Positions 53,635 through 64,000 of a stretch of DNA of 64,000 bases are shown in pieces (the first letter of the stretch is position 1; each line of letters opens with the position of its first letter). The notes beneath the pieces are model-generated. The model worked only from the letters and a program-made list of their open reading frames with translations. It searched no databases and was not told where the DNA came from. This DNA comes from Aplectana chamaeleonis (Eukaryota > Nematoda > Chromadorea > Rhabditida > Cosmocercidae): NCBI GenBank assembly GCA_029168955.1, contig JAPDOI010001518.1:62001-126000 (forward strand). The letters are read 5' to 3'. The translations under genes were made by a program, and so were the position numbers.

Positions 53635-54490
53635 TTCGTTAGAAATTCCGTCGAACGAATTTTTTTCCGATTTTCCTTCGTTCGAATTCGTTTCGAACGA
53701 GTTTTTTTTTCAATTTTCGTTCATTCGTGATTAATGTTTCGATTTTTTTTTGAAAAATTCGTTTGATTTTGAAAACGCTCTTCGAACCCTAGGTGACGCT
53801 GTTTCGTTAACGCTCGGGCCTAGCGAACAACTCGCTTGCTCGAATAAGTTGTGCTCGGGAACGGAGAATATAAAGCGTTTCCTGCTGTGATGAGTCCGGG
53901 CGGAGCAAGTTGCGGAGCGATCGGTCATGGCAAAATATAGCACTGATTAGGAGACTTCGACATTATAGGCCCGATAAACATCACTTCGAACTGCTTGAAA
54001 TAAGGAAGAAAGGCTATACATGCTCGCGACTTCAGTAGGAATCAAACACGTGTGGAATAATCATTCTCTGACTGAGTGGTGTAAACAAAGTGTTGAGTCC
54101 GGTTTCGAAAAAAGGTCTGAAATTCCGAAGGAGTATCGAAAAAATGCAAAATTTCGAATTACTTTCGAAAAAATCAGAACTTCGATTATTTTCGAAATTT
54201 GTTCGACCTCCGAAGTTTCGAAACTTGTTTGCTCGAAATCTTTTCGAAGTAGTTTTCATTTTTCGCAATGTTTACGAACGAAATTTTTTCGGTTTTCGTT
54301 CGTTCGAAAATTTTCGACCAATTTTTTTTGAATTTTTAGTTCGTTCGAAATTTTTTTTCGAGCGAATTTTTTTCATTTTTCGTTCATTCGAGCTTTTTTC
54401 GAGCGAGTTTCTTTTCATTTCTCGTTGGTTCAAAATTGTTTCGAATGATAGATTTTCAAATTTCGTTCGTTCGACTTTTTTTTCAAAATC
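53635..54490. repeat. TTCGAA-rich low-complexity DNA
   Basis: Two blocks (53635-53770 and 54095-54490) are dense in TTCGTTCGAA, TTTCGAAA and ATTTTTTTCG. The 152-residue open frame at 54090 is rich in Phe/Arg/Ser because of this and is not called as a gene. Confidence 0.6.
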
Positions 54491-54887
54491 TCATTCGTTA
54501 TATGTATTATTGTACAACAAATTTTGGGTTATCTGGATGAAAATGTAAGTCTGGTAATTACAAAAGTAAATTTAACTGAAAAAAAAACCCCAGGAAATTT
54601 GGTGGAAAAAATGCACAAAAACAAGCCTGGACGGCTAATTACTGGTGTCGGCGTGCTCCCTCCCCTCCCGATTAACGAGAATTTCAGGAATTTCTTGCTT
54701 ATCGGTCTTTTAATTTCCTCTTAAAGTACCAGTGGTCTCTAGAAGCGCTCAACAAATTCTTTATTTTCACTTTTGTGATGGCCGGATCTACCTTTCCATG
54801 AGGATAGCACAACAACCGATTTTATCGAAAACCCTGCCTCTAAGTATGCATGGAATTCGAGGATTTCGTACGATTTTTTGAGAAATT

Positions 54888-55101
54888 TACAGTTGGGTGC
54901 GTGGCTTGCTTCCTCAAGAAAACATCTAAATCTCAGTCGCGGCTGGCGGGGGCGGTTTGAATCTTACGGGCGGGTGGTGCTGGGGTCAGCTGATCAGCTG
55001 CGCTTCTCTCTTGGCCTGAATCGATTAGTGGGCTGGCGCACGCGCCAGCCGCGGGTGAGATTTATATTTTTTTCGGGGAGGCAAGCCACGGACCTGGCTA
55101 T
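54888..55101. mobile_element. 215-base TA-flanked hairpin, copy 1
   Basis: TACAGTTGGGTGCGTGGCTT pairs with AAGCCACGGACCTGGCTA, and CTCAGTCGCGGCTGGCG with CGCCAGCCGCGGGTGAG. The centre shares AGCTGATCAGCTGCGCT with copy 2. Confidence 0.85.
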
Positions 55102-55159
55102 ACAATATTTTAACGTGCGCAGCGTGCTTAGAAAAAAATTGTTAACATTTTGATCGCCG

Positions 55160-55330
55160 ATGATGTAACTTGACTGAAACTTTGCGTCTCATTGTGCGTT
55201 GGCGCGAACTCAGTGCATATATATTACAAGATATGTGCACCGAGTTTGCGCCAACGGACAACAAGGAACGGAAATTTATCAGTGCGGTCCGTGCCGACTG
55301 TATGTAAGCTGGGTCAAAGTTTCATCCTCG
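55160..55330. mobile_element. Related hairpin with TTGGCGCRAACTCRGTGCA core
   Basis: The core CGTTGGCGCGAACTCAGTGC pairs with GCACCGAGTTTGCGCCAACG around a 20-base loop. Outer arms pair more weakly (GAAACTTTG with CAAAGTTTC). Confidence 0.65.
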
Positions 55331-55554
55331 ATTGAATTTTCTGAAAAAAACGATCATGGAGGGTGCTGATCACAGACCCTATATCCAAGTTTTGAAGGGT
55401 TACTGTTGCTTACGGTAGCTAAATGACATTGTGTCTTTAAAGAAAGAAAGAAAATGGGTATCTAGCACCCAAAAAGAGTTCGTTAATAAAGTTTAGGCGG
55501 AAACAGGTCGATTTCAAATTACCTTGGAGCGGAGTAGTCCAGATCACAGAACTA

Positions 55555-56641
55555 ACAAGGGAACCACTATAGGTCATAGTAATCATTCTAAATGAAATGT
55601 ACTTTTCTAGAACCATTCTCGGACGAAAAGTTCGAATATGACTATCGCAGCTGCCTAGACCCACTCCGAAAAAAAGTTATGAGCGTTTTTTCTCTGATTT
55701 TCGTACCTATTGTACCTTGCAAAAAGCGCACTATTTTTAAGAAGATGCAGAAACGGATCTCATATTCGTGTTCAGCGCCCAAAACTACCCCCCTAGGCAA
55801 AGTTTGGGTGAAGGAACATTTTCCAAACTTTGTCCAGACTGGTAGCGTTTTGGACTTGTACGGATTTTCGGTTGGGCGTTTAATTATACCAATTAGAGGG
55901 CTCTCGAAGCGTTTTAGAAAAATATTCCAGATTTGACCTAAAATTCGCCCTGGGGGGTTATTTGAGGTGCTGATCACGAATCTGAGGTTCATTTGTTGTT
56001 TTTCCAAAATTTGCGACTAAATTTGTTCAAAGCTTCCCACCGGCAGAGAAAATTGACGGCAAAATCGACTTTTGACGATTTCCGGAATGTGGCGACAGAT
56101 GTGGGTCAAATTGTTCATCTAGAGGTTAATTGGAGTGCTCAACACGAATCTAATGTCAGTTTATCGATTTTTGAAAGCTTGCGGTAGATTACGGTGGGTA
56201 TACAGTAGTTTGGTCAAAGTCTCAGATTTGTCTCAAAGTTTCTATGTGGGGGTTATTTGGGGTGCTGAATACGAATTCGATGTCCAGTTGTCGATTCTCG
56301 AATTATTAAGGTAGGTTTTGCCTCCTAAATGGCATGCTACCTACCGTAACCCACAGTAAACCTTAAAATTTCGACAAGCGAACCCCAGATTCGTGTTCAG
56401 CACCCCAGATTATCCCTACATACATGTTTTTAGCAAAGTCCGAAAAAAAATAAAAAACATCTTTAAAATTCTATGCGGGGTGCCATTACCTTGTCGCGAG
56501 GCTTTAAAAACGCTCATAACTTCTTTCAGAGTGGGTCTAGGCAGCTGCGATGGGCATACTCGGTCTTTTCGTCCGAAAACGGTTCTAGTAGAGTACACTT
56601 TATTTGGAATGGTTACTATGACTTATAGTGGTTCCCATGTA
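55555..56641. mobile_element. Long-TIR element, best copy (1087 bases)
   Basis: The terminal inverted repeats are about 130 bases with high identity: ACAAGGGAACCACTATAGG on the left and CTTATAGTGGTTCCCATGT on the right. The inside is the inverse of the 29388 copy. The same length in both copies suggests an intact non-autonomous unit. Confidence 0.85.
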
Positions 56642-57309
56642 AGTATGGCATTGTGATTTTTTTTATTACGACTAGCGCCGCTATCACTGCCGAAAAGGGT
56701 TAGGCAAACGCTGTGATGATTACAGAAGGGGACCGCAGTTTTCGGAGCCGGGAATGGAGCCGCAGTCTCGCTGTCCACCATGCGAAAATAGTTGGTAGTC
56801 AGTGTTACAAAAAAAAATTGTAAAAATGGACAGATTCATAATTTTTCAAAAGAACCCATTAGAATTAGCCTGAAACACTCAGTTAATAGTAATTTGTTCA
56901 CCCATGCGAAAGAAAATGTGCTGTACTCTTCGTCTACTGCTGGATGATATCATAGTCTCTCTTCGATTCAGTCGTCTGCTTTCAATTGGCAAATATTTGT
57001 GACGGTGTGGGCGACGTGTGAAATGCTGTCACATCAGTTCATATTTCTGAAATGGATTCTACTGCTCCATAGACATTCTCCACATGCTCATCTCTCTGAT
57101 AGTTTTATCGTGTGGACGTGTCTCGGCGCCATGGTGAAGATAAAGTTTATTGCCGCCGGAATGTGACTCAGTGCTGAGACGAAAGGCTATCTGGCCAAAT
57201 AGTTCCAATTTGCTTGTAAGCTTTGCGGGAACTTTCTTATTCCTTATTTAGGGAAGATGTGCTTCATATCAGCTTGAATTGTCATAACACCTGTAGGGAG
57301 AGCCCATAA

Positions 57310-57440
57310 ACTGAGTCGGTAACAAAACGATTAACGCCCTCGACGGTGTTAACCCAATTAGTTTAGAAGATTTACTAGAAATAGACACAAAAATTAGAGA
57401 AGTCGGCAGAAGACGTGGCAGCCACTGGAAGTCACTTCGC
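57310..57440. repeat. 130-base duplicated segment, copy 1
   Basis: AACAAAACGATTAACGCCCT, CGACGGTGTTAACCCAATTA and AGTCACTTCGCGT match 59022-59145 in direct orientation. Both copies give overlapping minus-strand open frames (TSLIFVS), which reflect nucleotide identity. Confidence 0.65.
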
Positions 57441-57448
57441 GTAGAACC

Positions 57449-57667
57449 TACAGTTAGGTCCGTGGCTTGCTTCCGCAAGAAATAAACATTTAAATTTCAC
57501 CCGCGGCTGGCGCGGGCGGTTTAAATCATATCAGCGGCTGGCGGTATGGTGAGCTGATCAGCTGCGCTCTTCTCTCGGCCTGAATCCATTAGCGGGCCGC
57601 CGCACCCGACAGCCACGGGTGAGATTTAAATGTTTTCTCTTGAGGAAGCAAGCCACGAACCGAACTA
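57449..57667. mobile_element. 215-base TA-flanked hairpin, copy 2
   Basis: TACAGTTAGGTCCGTGGCTT pairs with AAGCCACGAACCGAACTA. Same centre as the 54888 copy. Confidence 0.85.
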
Positions 57668-58050
57668 TAAATTGGGATGGGAGTACCTGTGAAATAAAGA
57701 AAATAAATGAAGGCAGCTGACACCCATCGCGGCTGTTGTCGACCCTCCAACTACCGTTCCTCGTTCTCCCAGCCGCCTTTGCGGTTTTGCTTTTCCCGCT
57801 CTGCCACTGGTGGTATTGTTGGGGTAACAACGAAGCAAATGGCTGCGGACTTTTCAGCGGTATGCGCTGCATCATGTGCGCTCACGAGAAATATGGTGAT
57901 CGATCGGCGCGCGGGCTGCTGAGCGGTCCGCAGCCATTCGTTTCTATGCTACACCCACCATATAGGCGGTCTGTTTCCGGCTATCAACACATTGATCGTA
58001 CGATCACAGTCTAATCACTCGTACGCTTACCTTGATGTCTTCCTTCTACC

Positions 58051-58333
58051 TATTGTGCTTCTCTAGGCCGAATTCCGGTCCGCAGTTGCGTCTCGACACG
58101 CTTTGCGGCCGCACGCGCTCGAGTTGGTCGAGTTTCTAGCGCCAAAGCCGACTCGATGTGGCTTTTTTAAACAGTTTTCTTTATTTTTGTTTAGTTTCCA
58201 GTTTTCAAAGCCCACCTAGAGTCAACAGATCGGCGGCTGCGGCGCTGGAAACTCTTCCGACTAGGGAGCGCGCGGCCGCAAAGCGTGTCGAGACGCAATT
58301 GCGGACCGGAATTTGGCCCAGAGAAGCGCAGTA
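58051..58333 (+). mobile_element. TA-flanked 280-base MITE, copy 5
   Basis: The ends TATTGTGCTTCTCTAGGCC and GAGAAGCGCAGTA have the same core and orientation as the other copies. Confidence 0.9.
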
Positions 58334-58531
58334 CTTTTCTCCTACTTGTCTCTCCTGGGGGGATGTGGCGACTCTGCCGCTTCGTTTACCCTAAAACTTT
58401 TTTGACGTCTTTACAAAATAAGTCATATTCTTTACCAAACTATCAATAAAACCAGCGATCACAAAAGAGAAATACTACAAACTCTTTAAAGCAATAAAAT
58501 CTTGACAATAACCACAATTTTACCTAATTTT

Positions 58532-58658
58532 TTAAACCATAATACGGCCTCCCCACACGACCTTTTTCGTTTGGTCTCCCAGATCTAGCATACCAAGAGT
58601 GGCTTCTGCGTCATTCGGATTCATCCATGGGTTTCTGCTCCATTCTACAACATTATAT
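58532..58658 (-). CDS. Orphan 3'-terminal exon of an unrecognised gene
   Basis: After the acceptor TTTTCCATGCAG, one base plus 41 codons run to TAA at 58534-58532: YNVVEWSRNPWMNPNDAEAT, then LGMLDLGDQ and a WGGRIMV tail. The other two frames stop at once. The composition (Trp, Asn, Asp, Gly, Met) looks like a folded protein rather than repeat DNA. The preceding exon should end in phase 2 and lie above 58658. I looked to 59150 and found only a donor-like site near 58943 whose phase does not match. The function is unknown. It may be a real gene whose other exons I could not see, or a captured fragment. Confidence 0.4.
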
Positions 58659-59021
58659 CTGCATGGAAAACTATGGCTTCTTTGGTTCTGTTGACAACAG
58701 ATATTTTGATTTTCCTCTCTTCAGCTTCAGAAGTTGGGCACAAACCATGGCCTATGAAAGGGCTGCTTGACCAAAGCACAGGGTTTTCTGGGTCAGAGCG
58801 CTTGCTAGAGTTATCATATTGGACTTCCCCGAGGGCGCATAAGCTCTATTCTTCGCCACAGCGTTTCTAACAGTTTCGGTGGAGGAGTCGCTGTGTTCCG
58901 TACGCCTTGTTTGATTTCGGCCAAATACGCTCACCAGCTCTAGACCAGAAGTTTTGAGAGTTTCGCCGGCTTGGGCTCCGACGAATTCGGCGAACCGCAA
59001 AGTCCCACCCGTAAACTGAGT

Positions 59022-59145
59022 TACTAACAAAACGATTAACGCTCTCGACGGTACTAGCTCAACTAGTTTAGAAGATTTATGAGAAAGAGACACAAAAATC
59101 AGAGAAGTCGACAAAAAAATGTGGCGGCCACTGGCAGACACTTCG
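59022..59145. repeat. 130-base duplicated segment, copy 2
   Basis: See 57310. The 129-residue minus-strand open frame at 58752-59141 overlaps this. Confidence 0.65.
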
Positions 59146-59159
59146 CGTTAAAATTCTTT

Positions 59160-59400
59160 CCCGAAAATGAAGGTTAGGAGGATCGCAAAAATTTCGGTTG
59201 AAAAATGAAAATTCGGTGAAGATAACCCACAAATTCTCCATATTTTTGGTCATCAAAGGAAAGGATCGTTGCATTTCTTAGGTTCTAGACGCTTGAGCCC
59301 GACTGCTAAACAAGTTTTCGGCGTCGGCCCTTTAGTAATCAAATATAAACTGCCCAGAAATCGCTCCTCGGGGGGGTATCGTAAAAATTTTGGAGTTTGA
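59160..59400. repeat. Same repeat, copy 3
   Basis: As at 26420 (AAATTTCGGTTGAAAAATGA; CTTTAGTAATCAAATATAAA). Confidence 0.65.
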
Positions 59401-60023
59401 AAAAAAAGGATGGTGAGGGGTTGGTTTCGAAAAATATCCGATTTCGAAAATTACGCAACGCCCCGCTTGATCCATAAGACGTTGAAGCTAGGACTTTTAC
59501 AGGCGTCACCGTCCACCGTTTCAGACAATCGTGGCGGGACCAATTATTCGTACGTTATTTTGATGTCTTCACCTTTTCTACTTTTCTCCTACTGGAGTGT
59601 TATTTGAATCATTCTAATGATTTTGCTTTAATGTTTGTCTGGATTCAGTTTCGAAAGTAGATATCAAATTTCCTATGAATCAGGTGATAAAGGAGCGGGT
59701 CCTAGGCTTCTTATTTTAATTGGTAAAATTATAATATAATCATGACGAAGTTTCTAAATTATCGACTTCCCTACACATCTTTTTTTTACAATGTATTCGC
59801 CATTTTGAGACCGTTAGTGAGCGGCTTATCAGTTAGTGTTTTCCGATCGACCGTTATTGCTGCGTCCTTTCATCTTTTGTTCCGCTATCTTTTGTTACTT
59901 TTCGTGCGTCTACTTTCATATATTTTATCGTTCGCGCATGTATGTATTAAATCTACGATCGACATGGTAATTAGCCGTTTTCAGATGAGGTTGTGAGGGC
60001 GGAGATACTACACGATACTGAAA

Positions 60024-60264
60024 ATGACGTTACGGGATGCCAGATTGTTTATTCTTCTATTTATTCTTATTGTACAAAGTTGTGAGACATCAAAATCAGG
60101 AAAAGCTACTAGAAGTAAGTACTTTGTACATTTTTATGGCTAGTTCATTGTATAGGAGTCGCTTGGATATCAGCATGGCATGTTATGTCGCTTCCTGAAA
60201 AACTGGCCCTACTACTATTTTCTTAGGGCTCATTCAGGTCTTGAAACCACCTTGGACGGCTTAG
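60024..60264 (+). CDS. Candidate 42-residue secreted peptide, two exons
   Basis: Exon 1 (60024-60114) starts MTLRDAR, continues with a hydrophobic core LFILLFILIV and QSCETSK, and ends at A|GTAAGTAC, a near-perfect donor. After a 112-base intron, the acceptor CTATTTTCTTAG leads into exon 2 (60227-60264), which adds RLIQVLKPPWTA and TAG in the matching phase. The hydrophobic stretch is a plausible signal peptide, cleaved around the Ser/Cys. The mature part would be about 22 residues and contains a dibasic TRR at the exon junction, so a prohormone convertase could release an 11-residue C-terminal peptide. TTTTCAG at 59978-59984, 39 bases before the ATG, could be a spliced-leader acceptor. No homologue is recognised and no poly(A) signal is evident. 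The tandem array begins about 50 bases downstream. Confidence 0.45.
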
Positions 60265-60749
60265 CCTAGACGCTGCCAATGATGCTGATTATTGTTCTTT
60301 TTATTTGCGCTGTGGGCGAGGCCGCAAACATCGCGGTGTCTTCCCGACGCCGTAGGTGAGGCTGCATCGCCATGATGTCTTCTTGACGCTTCAATTGGAA
60401 CTGGTACACCATGATGCCTTCCTGACGTTTTACATGAGGCTGCATTTCAGTGGTGTCTTGCCGGCACTATGCGCAAGGCTGCAACGCTATGATGTCTTCC
60501 TGGCGCTGTAGGTGAGGATATAACGTCCTCGTGTTTTCTCGTCGCAGTCGGTGAGGCTGCATCGCTATGGTGTCTTCTTGACCCGTTCAGTGGAGCTGCA
60601 TTGGGTCTCGCTGGCCTTGTAGATGCGGCTACAATCCGTGGTGTCTTCCCGGCACTATAGACAGGGCTGCAGCGCCATGTTGTCCTCCTAACGCTGTAGA
60701 TGACACTTGACCACGTTAGGCTGCATCGCTATGGTGTCTTCTCGATAGC

Positions 60750-61306
60750 TTAAAGGCATCGTACGCGCTGAAAACCACTCACCGTTTTTTCGGTTCAAAT
60801 GATTCTCTGGGCCCACATAAGAACGTAGGGAGAGTTTGTTCGGTTGAAAACGCCTTATTGTGAAGGTAATCGAGCTTGCATGTCTCAAATTCCGTCAAAA
60901 GAGGCCGGCCCTCCGTCAGTCATCTGACACAATTTGCTGTCAGCCATCATAAAAGTTAACTTTCAACATTTGATACAGCGCAACCGAGGGGAAGTTGATA
61001 GAATATACCAAACGATTACGTGAAGAATGACTTTTCTACACGCATCGATTAACTTTTCCTTCTCAACAAATCACTTGAAAGAAAGATAAACTTCATTTGA
61101 TCGTGCGATCGTCGATCAAAACAGCTATTTCTAACGATCGACTCTTACTTTGCCAAAAGTCGATTGAGATATTTTCGGTCTAAAAAGGGGGATTCCAGTG
61201 GTTTTTCGCGGTTTTTTTTTTCAACGTAGATGTTATATAGGGAACTATAGCTCTCATTATATATGGAAAACTCAAAAACGAAATCCATCGTGAACGATGC
61301 CTTTAA
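60750..61306. mobile_element. TTAA element inserted in the 39-base array (557 bases)
   Basis: The borders TTAAAGGCATCGTAC and AACGATGCCTTTAA fall within an array unit. The flanks rejoin as GATAGCTTAAGTGGAGCTGC. Its inside differs from the 61998 element, so it is a separate insertion of a related family. A related left end (CTAAAGGCATTGTGCGCG) occurs at 41417. Confidence 0.85.
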
Positions 61307-61997
61307 GTGGAGCTGCTACACCATTGTGTCTTGCCGGCACTGTAGGCAATGCTGCAACGTCATGGTGTCTTCGCGTTGCTGTAGGAGACACTTGAACGCT
61401 ATGGAGTCTCCCTGGCGATTTAGGTGAGGGTATAACTTATCATTGTATGTCTGACGCTGTAGACAAGGCTGCAACGTCATGGTGTCTTCGCGTAGCTTTA
61501 AGTAACTTTTGAACGCTATGGTGTCTTCTAGGCACTGTAGCGGGGGCTATAACGTCGTCTTGTTTCCGAGACGCTTTATTTGGTGCTGGCACGCTATGTT
61601 GTCTCGACGCTTTAAGTGAAGCTGCGACAACATGGTGTGTTCCAGGCATTATAGAAAGGGCTACAATCCATTGAGTTTTTCCGGTACTAAATGCAGGGGT
61701 GCAGTGCCATGTTGCCTTTCTGACGCTGAAGGTGACACTTGGGCGCTATGGTGTCTGTCTAGGGATGTTGGTGAGAGTGCGATGCCAATTGCCATCTTGA
61801 CGCCTCTTTTTGAGCTGCTCCACCTTGAAATCTTGTATGCGCAGCAGATGAGGCTATAAAGCCATGGTGTTTCCCCAGCACTATAGGCATGTCTGCATAG
61901 TCATATGCGCCGAAGGTGAAACCTTAAGGGTATGGTGTCTTTTTGACGCTGTTGGTGGCACTTGAGCGCGTGAGGCTGCATCGCTATGGTGTCTTCT

Positions 61998-62490
61998 TTA
62001 AAGGCACAGAACACCCAAGAAAATAATTTTCCGACTTCATGCTTATCTCGGAGAGAGTCACATGGTGATCACAGTGGTATCTCTCAAATTATTTAATACC
62101 CCCTTTGAAGAGAGTGATGGCTCTTCAAAGGTGCCAAGATTTTGAGGGTGAAAAATTGGTGGACGAGTTGTCTCAGGCCTGCATTGCTCTTAGTTCGCCA
62201 TCGTTGCGCGAGAGCAAGCCAGGATAAGGAGACAGTCCGGTAATGGACTGAAGAACGGTGACTTTTTAAGAATTCATCCATCCATCCAGTCGATATCGAG
62301 GTCGAAAACTCGGAAGGGGGTCGGGCCTGTGGTGGTGAGCGAAGGGGGTCGGGCCTGTGGTGGTCGCTCATATCTCGCTTATTTGGAGGAATTGAGATCT
62401 AGCATTTGGCACTTGTTATACAAGAGGGGTCTTCTACACAATTACATGAAAATCTCACATTTCATATCTGAGGGTGTACTGTGCCTTTAA
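61998..62490 (+). mobile_element. TTAA element inserted in the 39-base array (493 bases)
   Basis: The insertion is exact: array sequence, TTAAAGGCACAGAACACCC, internal sequence like copies A-C, GGGTGTACTGTGCCTTTAA, then array sequence again. The duplicated TTAA is the TTAA found in intact units (ACGCTTTAAGTGGAGCTGC). Confidence 0.85.
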
Positions 62491-64000
62491 GTGAGGCTGC
62501 TACACCATTGTGTCTTTCTGGCGTTTTTGGATAAGGGCACGCCTCTATGGTGTCTTGCCGGCACTATAATCAAGGCTGCGACGTCATGTTGTCTTTGTGT
62601 CGCTGCAGGTGACACTTGAACGCTGTGGAGTCTCCCTGGCGCTGTAGGTGAGGCCACAACGTCGTAATGTCTCGGGACGCTTCAAGTGGAGCTGCTACAC
62701 CATGGCGTCTTACTGATGCTGTAGGTGACACATGGGTGTTTTGGTGGGTTCCTGGCGCTGTAGATGAGGTTATAACGTCGTCGTGTTTTCTCGTCGCAAT
62801 AGGTCAGGCGGCATCGCTATGGTGTCTTCTTGACGCTGTCAGTGGAGCTGCTACACCATGGTGTCTTGCTGGCCTTGTAGATGAGGCTACAATCCGTGGT
62901 GCCTTTCCGGCACTATAGACAGGGCTGCAGCGCCATGTTGTCCTCTTGACGCTGTAGGTACACCTGAGCGCGTGAGTCTGCATCGCTATGGTGTCTTCTT
63001 GACGCCTTAAGTGGAGCTGCTACTCCATTGTGTCTTCCCGGCGTTTTGGATTAGGCTACAGCTCTATGGTGTGTCTTGCCGGCACTATAGACAAGGCTGC
63101 AACGTTATGGTGTCGTCACGTCGCTGAAGGAGATACTTGAACGCTATGGTGTTTACCTCCCTCTTTAGGTAAGGCTATAACGTAGTCTTGTTTTCCCGAC
63201 GTGGTAGACAGGGCTGCAGCGCCATGATGTCTGCCCGGCGGTGCAGGGGACTCTTGACCGCTATTGTATTATCCTGGCGCTGTAGATGAGGCTATAACGT
63301 CGTCTCGTTTCCCAGACACTGCATGTGGCGCTGCCACGCTATGGTGTCTCGACGCTTTAAGTGGAGCTGCTATACCATGGTGTCTTCCAAGCGTTGTACA
63401 TACGGCTACAATCCATGGAGTTTCCGGCACTAAAGGCAGGAGGGCAGCGCCATGTTGCCTTCTTGCCACAGTAGGTGATACTTGGGCGCTGAGGTGTCTG
63501 TTTAAGGATGTTGATGAGGGTGTGATGCCAAGGTGCTCTCTTGACGCTGCAGGTTGAGCTTCTTTACCATTATATCTTGCTTGCGCAGCAGATAAGGCTA
63601 TAACGCCATGGTGTCTCCCCAGAACTATAAGCAAGGCTTCAACGCCATATTGGTTGGTGAAGCAGCAAGGTCATGGTGTTTCCCTGACGCTTGGGGTTGG
63701 GAGAAGCTATAACACGATGGCGTCTTCCCGACGCAGCAAGCTAGGCTGCAACACTACGTTGTGTTTTCGACCATAAAGGTGAGGGGGCTACGCCATGGTG
63801 GACTCCTGGCCACGTAGGGGAAATTGCAGCTCCACTGTGTATTCTCGGTCACGAAAGTCAAGCAACAACGCCGTGGTGTCTTCCAGCCACCGTTGATGAG
63901 GCCACAACTCATAATATTCCTTCAGTGGAGTAGACGATGTTGCAAATCCACGATCCCTTTCCGGTAATGAAGGTGAGATCGCAACGCTATGTTCTATTCT

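Larger units (their letters stand above)
60310..64000. repeat. Degenerate satellite of about 39 bases per unit, running off the window
   Basis: The unit is roughly GGCTGCATCGCTATGGTGTC then TTCTTGACGCTGTAGGTGA, with units of 36-46 bases and much divergence. It runs to the window end, broken by two TTAA elements (60750-61306, 61998-62490). The minus-strand open frames rich in RHH and ASR are 13-codon translations of the unit. Confidence 0.9.

Noticed and set aside
54090..54548. 152-residue Phe/Arg-rich open frame
   Set aside because: Produced by TTCGAA-rich low-complexity DNA.

Overview
The window looks like nuclear DNA of a nematode. The evidence is eukaryotic: one multi-exon gene with short introns of 53-77 bases ending in T-rich CAG/TAG acceptors, a broken mariner transposase, LINE fragments, many inverted-repeat elements, two tandem-repeat arrays and a CACATA microsatellite. 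I saw no operons, rRNA or tRNA. The long, repeat-filled introns suggest a repeat-rich worm genome, but I cannot name the species.

The one substantial gene lies on the minus strand from 34221 down to 10103. I rebuilt 17 exons by eye. Their splice phases all agree and sum to 2640 bases, giving 879 codons plus a stop. The C-terminal third (about residues 610-860) matches the AF4/FMR2 (AFF) C-terminal homology domain. The middle holds a PPLSPI motif and a long Glu/Arg/Lys coiled coil. I read it as the worm AFF homologue (affl-2-like), a scaffold of transcription elongation. Five of its introns are 53-77 bases long. A sixth type, 398-4176 bases, is found in ten introns, and nearly all of these are filled by recognisable mobile elements.

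Region by region: 1-7900 is non-coding, with hairpin elements, a 1000-base TTAA-flanked palindrome at 922-1921 and small repeats. 7918-8004 may be a lone exon beside a 1.55-kb palindrome. 10103-34221 is the AFF gene, with a GC-rich 5' region to about 34640. 34640-42200 is a mosaic of foldback elements. 42225-44655 is a 21-base minisatellite. 44700-48970 holds more foldbacks. 48982-51130 is a stack of elements nested in one another around a CACATA microsatellite. 51130-60000 holds diffuse repeats, two copies of a 215-base hairpin element, a 1087-base long-TIR element and an orphan terminal exon at 58532-58658. 60024-60264 is a candidate two-exon gene for a 42-residue secreted peptide. From about 60310 to the window end is a degenerate array of about 39 bases per unit, interrupted by two TTAA elements inserted at the same site of the unit.

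Exon calls rest on reading frames, splice consensus and family resemblance. No transcript or database search was available.
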